A DNA stretch of 46,312 bases, taken from positions 1-46,312 of IMG/VR virus record IMGVR_UViG_3300032050_000229. The stretch is one strand, 5' to 3'. The DNA comes from a virus. A program made the translations under genes and the position numbers. A model generated the notes under the pieces. That model saw only the letters and a program-made list of their open reading frames with translations. It was not told where the DNA came from and did no database searches. This document shows, one piece after another, positions 45,490-46,312 of this stretch (position 1 is its first letter; every line of letters starts with the position of its first letter).

Positions 45490-45666
45490 ATGACAGTAGT
45501 TCACATTCAATACCAGGATTATTCGGGCACTTGGGTCACTGTGCAGACGGTGGACAACGAGCCTGTACGTATTCTTGATGCCATGAAGTCCTTGAAGGTC
45601 TCTATGCCTGATCGTAGGATCCGTGCAGTGGATGATAATGGTCGCCTGGTCGATTTCATGGGCTAA
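45490..45666 (+). CDS. Hypothetical protein (58 aa)
   Basis: Start at the ATG at 45490 (AAAGG 8 bases upstream); a GTG at 45457 is possible but lacks a ribosome site. MTVVHIQYQDYSGTWVTVQT then DNEPVRILDAMKSLKVSMPDRRIRAVDDNGRLVDFM is a compact beta-alpha-beta-type protein, well charged and clearly coding in composition. No family recognised. Confidence 0.65.
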   Translation: MTVVHIQYQDYSGTWVTVQTVDNEPVRILDAMKSLKVSMPDRRIRAVDDNGRLVDFMG

Positions 45667-45916
45667 AATGCTTGCATTCCTGAACGTCTCTTAACGTCTG
45701 TTAAGTGGAAGTGATCGTGGTTTGATCTGTTTTGATCTGCTTCGAAAAAAATGCTTGCTTTTAAAAATGCGTGAAATAAGAAAATGCGTATCCCTGGTGC
45801 TCTTTCTTCTATAAATGCTTGCTTTTAAATGCTTGCTTTTGAAAATGCTTGCTTTTTGCACTGTTGTGGTGCAAAATGCGTGAAAATAATGCGTGAAATC
45901 AAAAGGTTGTAATAAA
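45667..45916 (+). repeat. Repeat-rich region with ATGCTTGCTTTT and AATGCGTGAA motifs and micro-ORFs
   Basis: This 250-base stretch contains ATGCTTGC at 45668, 45751, 45815, 45829 and 45845 (the last four extended to ATGCTTGCTTTT). ATGCGTGAA occurs at 45767, 45876 and 45889, with a further copy at the next gene start 45917. Two AACGTCT and two TTTGATCTG direct repeats and a TTTTGCAC / GTGCAAAA hairpin (45855-45877) are also present. The motifs create consecutive or 8-base-overlapping micro-ORFs up to the next gene. Regulatory, origin or degraded-coding explanations are all open. Confidence 0.7.
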
Positions 45917-46312
45917 ATGCGTGAATATATCACTTCTTATGACGATATTCCAGGCTTTGCTGGGCATATTTGGAGTGCGCTGCACCAGGAGATGCGTGAA
46001 AAACCAGATGTGGCTCTCCTGGTCGAGGTGACTCCTGATCGTAGACGCACAATGCACTACGGCGGGACGTATTTTGGCAGCGAGACGAGCATATCGATGA
46101 GTGGAGCCAAGAAGCTGACCGCCTGGTCGAAGCCTGGTATCCTGATCGCCACCAATTGTTTTGATAAGATAAACCACCAGGACGGCTTCACGCACACGGA
46201 GTACCCGCAGATCGCAGAGCACTCCCTGGTGGGCAACGTCTCTGGGTGGCAGCGCATGATCCGTGCTGCCGTGTGCCACGAGGTAGCACATGCTCTCACA
46301 GACTACCACACC
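45917..46312 (+). CDS. SprT-like HExxH metalloprotease domain protein (truncated at right edge)
   Basis: An open frame of 132 codons from the ATG at 45917 runs off the window. It begins MREYITSYDDIPGFAGHIWS, has beta-rich LLVEVTPDRRRTMHYGGTYF and ISMSGAKKLTAWSKPGILIATN, and near the edge RAAVCHEVAHALTDYH, in which HEVAH (residues 121-125) is a zinc-metalloprotease signature as in SprT/zincin-type proteins. The third ligand would be beyond the edge. Base composition is richer in G+C than the tail genes. It starts with the same ATGCGTGAA motif repeated upstream. Confidence 0.7.
   Translation, partial: MREYITSYDDIPGFAGHIWSALHQEMREKPDVALLVEVTPDRRRTMHYGGTYFGSETSISMSGAKKLTAWSKPGILIATNCFDKINHQDGFTHTEYPQIAEHSLVGNVSGWQRMIRAAVCHEVAHALTDYHT

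Noticed and set aside
45815-45857. ATGCTTGCTTTT tandem copies as T4-type middle promoters (MotA boxes)
   Set aside because: TGCTT resembles the MotA box core, but no -10 box follows at the required distance in these copies; only the 45393 copy has a possible one.
45899-46309. Minus-strand frames at the right end (136 and 80 codons)
   Set aside because: They are antisense to the uninterrupted plus-strand frame carrying HEVAH, which is open to the window edge and has a recognisable motif.

Overview
This window is part of the genome of a T4-like contractile-tailed phage (myovirus). Recognisable T4 homologues include the baseplate wedge proteins (gp6, gp7, gp8, gp25, gp53), the hub and spike (gp5, gp27-like), the tail-tube initiators (gp48, gp54), hub assembly (gp26 family), head completion (gp4) and the replication/late-transcription trio gp32-gp59-gp33. 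The DUF4815 and collagen-like fibre proteins resemble those of marine and freshwater T4-like phages rather than T4 itself. The host cannot be named. The near-consensus sigma70 promoters suggest a proteobacterial-type host, which is inference. No integrase, tRNA, CRISPR array or insertion sequence was seen.

Layout. (1) Positions 1-25643, minus strand: late virion genes. From the left edge these are a truncated collagen-like fibre, a small promoter-gene-terminator cassette, a run of fibre/decoration proteins, a second collagen-like fibre, very large tail proteins (783 and 1534 aa), then gp8, gp7, gp6, gp25, gp5, gp27-like, gp53 and gp48. (2) 25690-31123, plus strand: gp4, an unknown protein, gp54, gp26 with a probable -1 programmed frameshift, then two coiled-coil/membrane proteins that may form the tape measure or hub core, one of which carries a lysozyme-like domain. 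A strong hairpin terminator at 31126-31145 separates convergent transcription. (3) 31152-40664, minus strand: gp32, gp59, gp33, a secreted SleB-type endolysin, small unknown genes, a nucleotide-pool cluster (dATP/dGTP diphosphohydrolase-like, MazG, dCMP deaminase), a DEDDy exonuclease, an FkbM methyltransferase, a possible PD-(D/E)XK protein, and a 797-aa Gly/Ala-rich protein with its own late promoter. (4) 40798-46312, plus strand: an early-type arm beginning at a strong sigma70-like promoter. It carries a PNKP-type 3'-phosphatase and many tiny, mostly overlapping genes, nine of which encode single membrane segments. It ends in a repeat-rich region and a truncated HExxH (SprT-like) metalloprotease gene running off the right edge.

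Regulation. T4-type late promoters (TATAAATA and close variants) lie in front of gp48, the 55-aa gene upstream of the endolysin, the 797-aa gene and probably gp25 and gp7. This fits the presence of the late coactivator gp33. Sigma70-like promoters sit at 2334-2361, 32728-32756, 38025-38053, 38237-38264 and 40744-40772.

Most notable: a TTTTTTT slippery heptamer fusing gp26 to a 58-aa extension; a gp32 with no cysteine, hence no zinc site; a gp5 spike without its lysozyme domain while a lysozyme-like domain sits in a neighbouring protein; two small cassettes driven by copies of the same promoter; and a chain of overlapping micro-ORFs built from two repeated motifs (ATGCTTGCTTTT and AATGCGTGAA) at 45152-45917.
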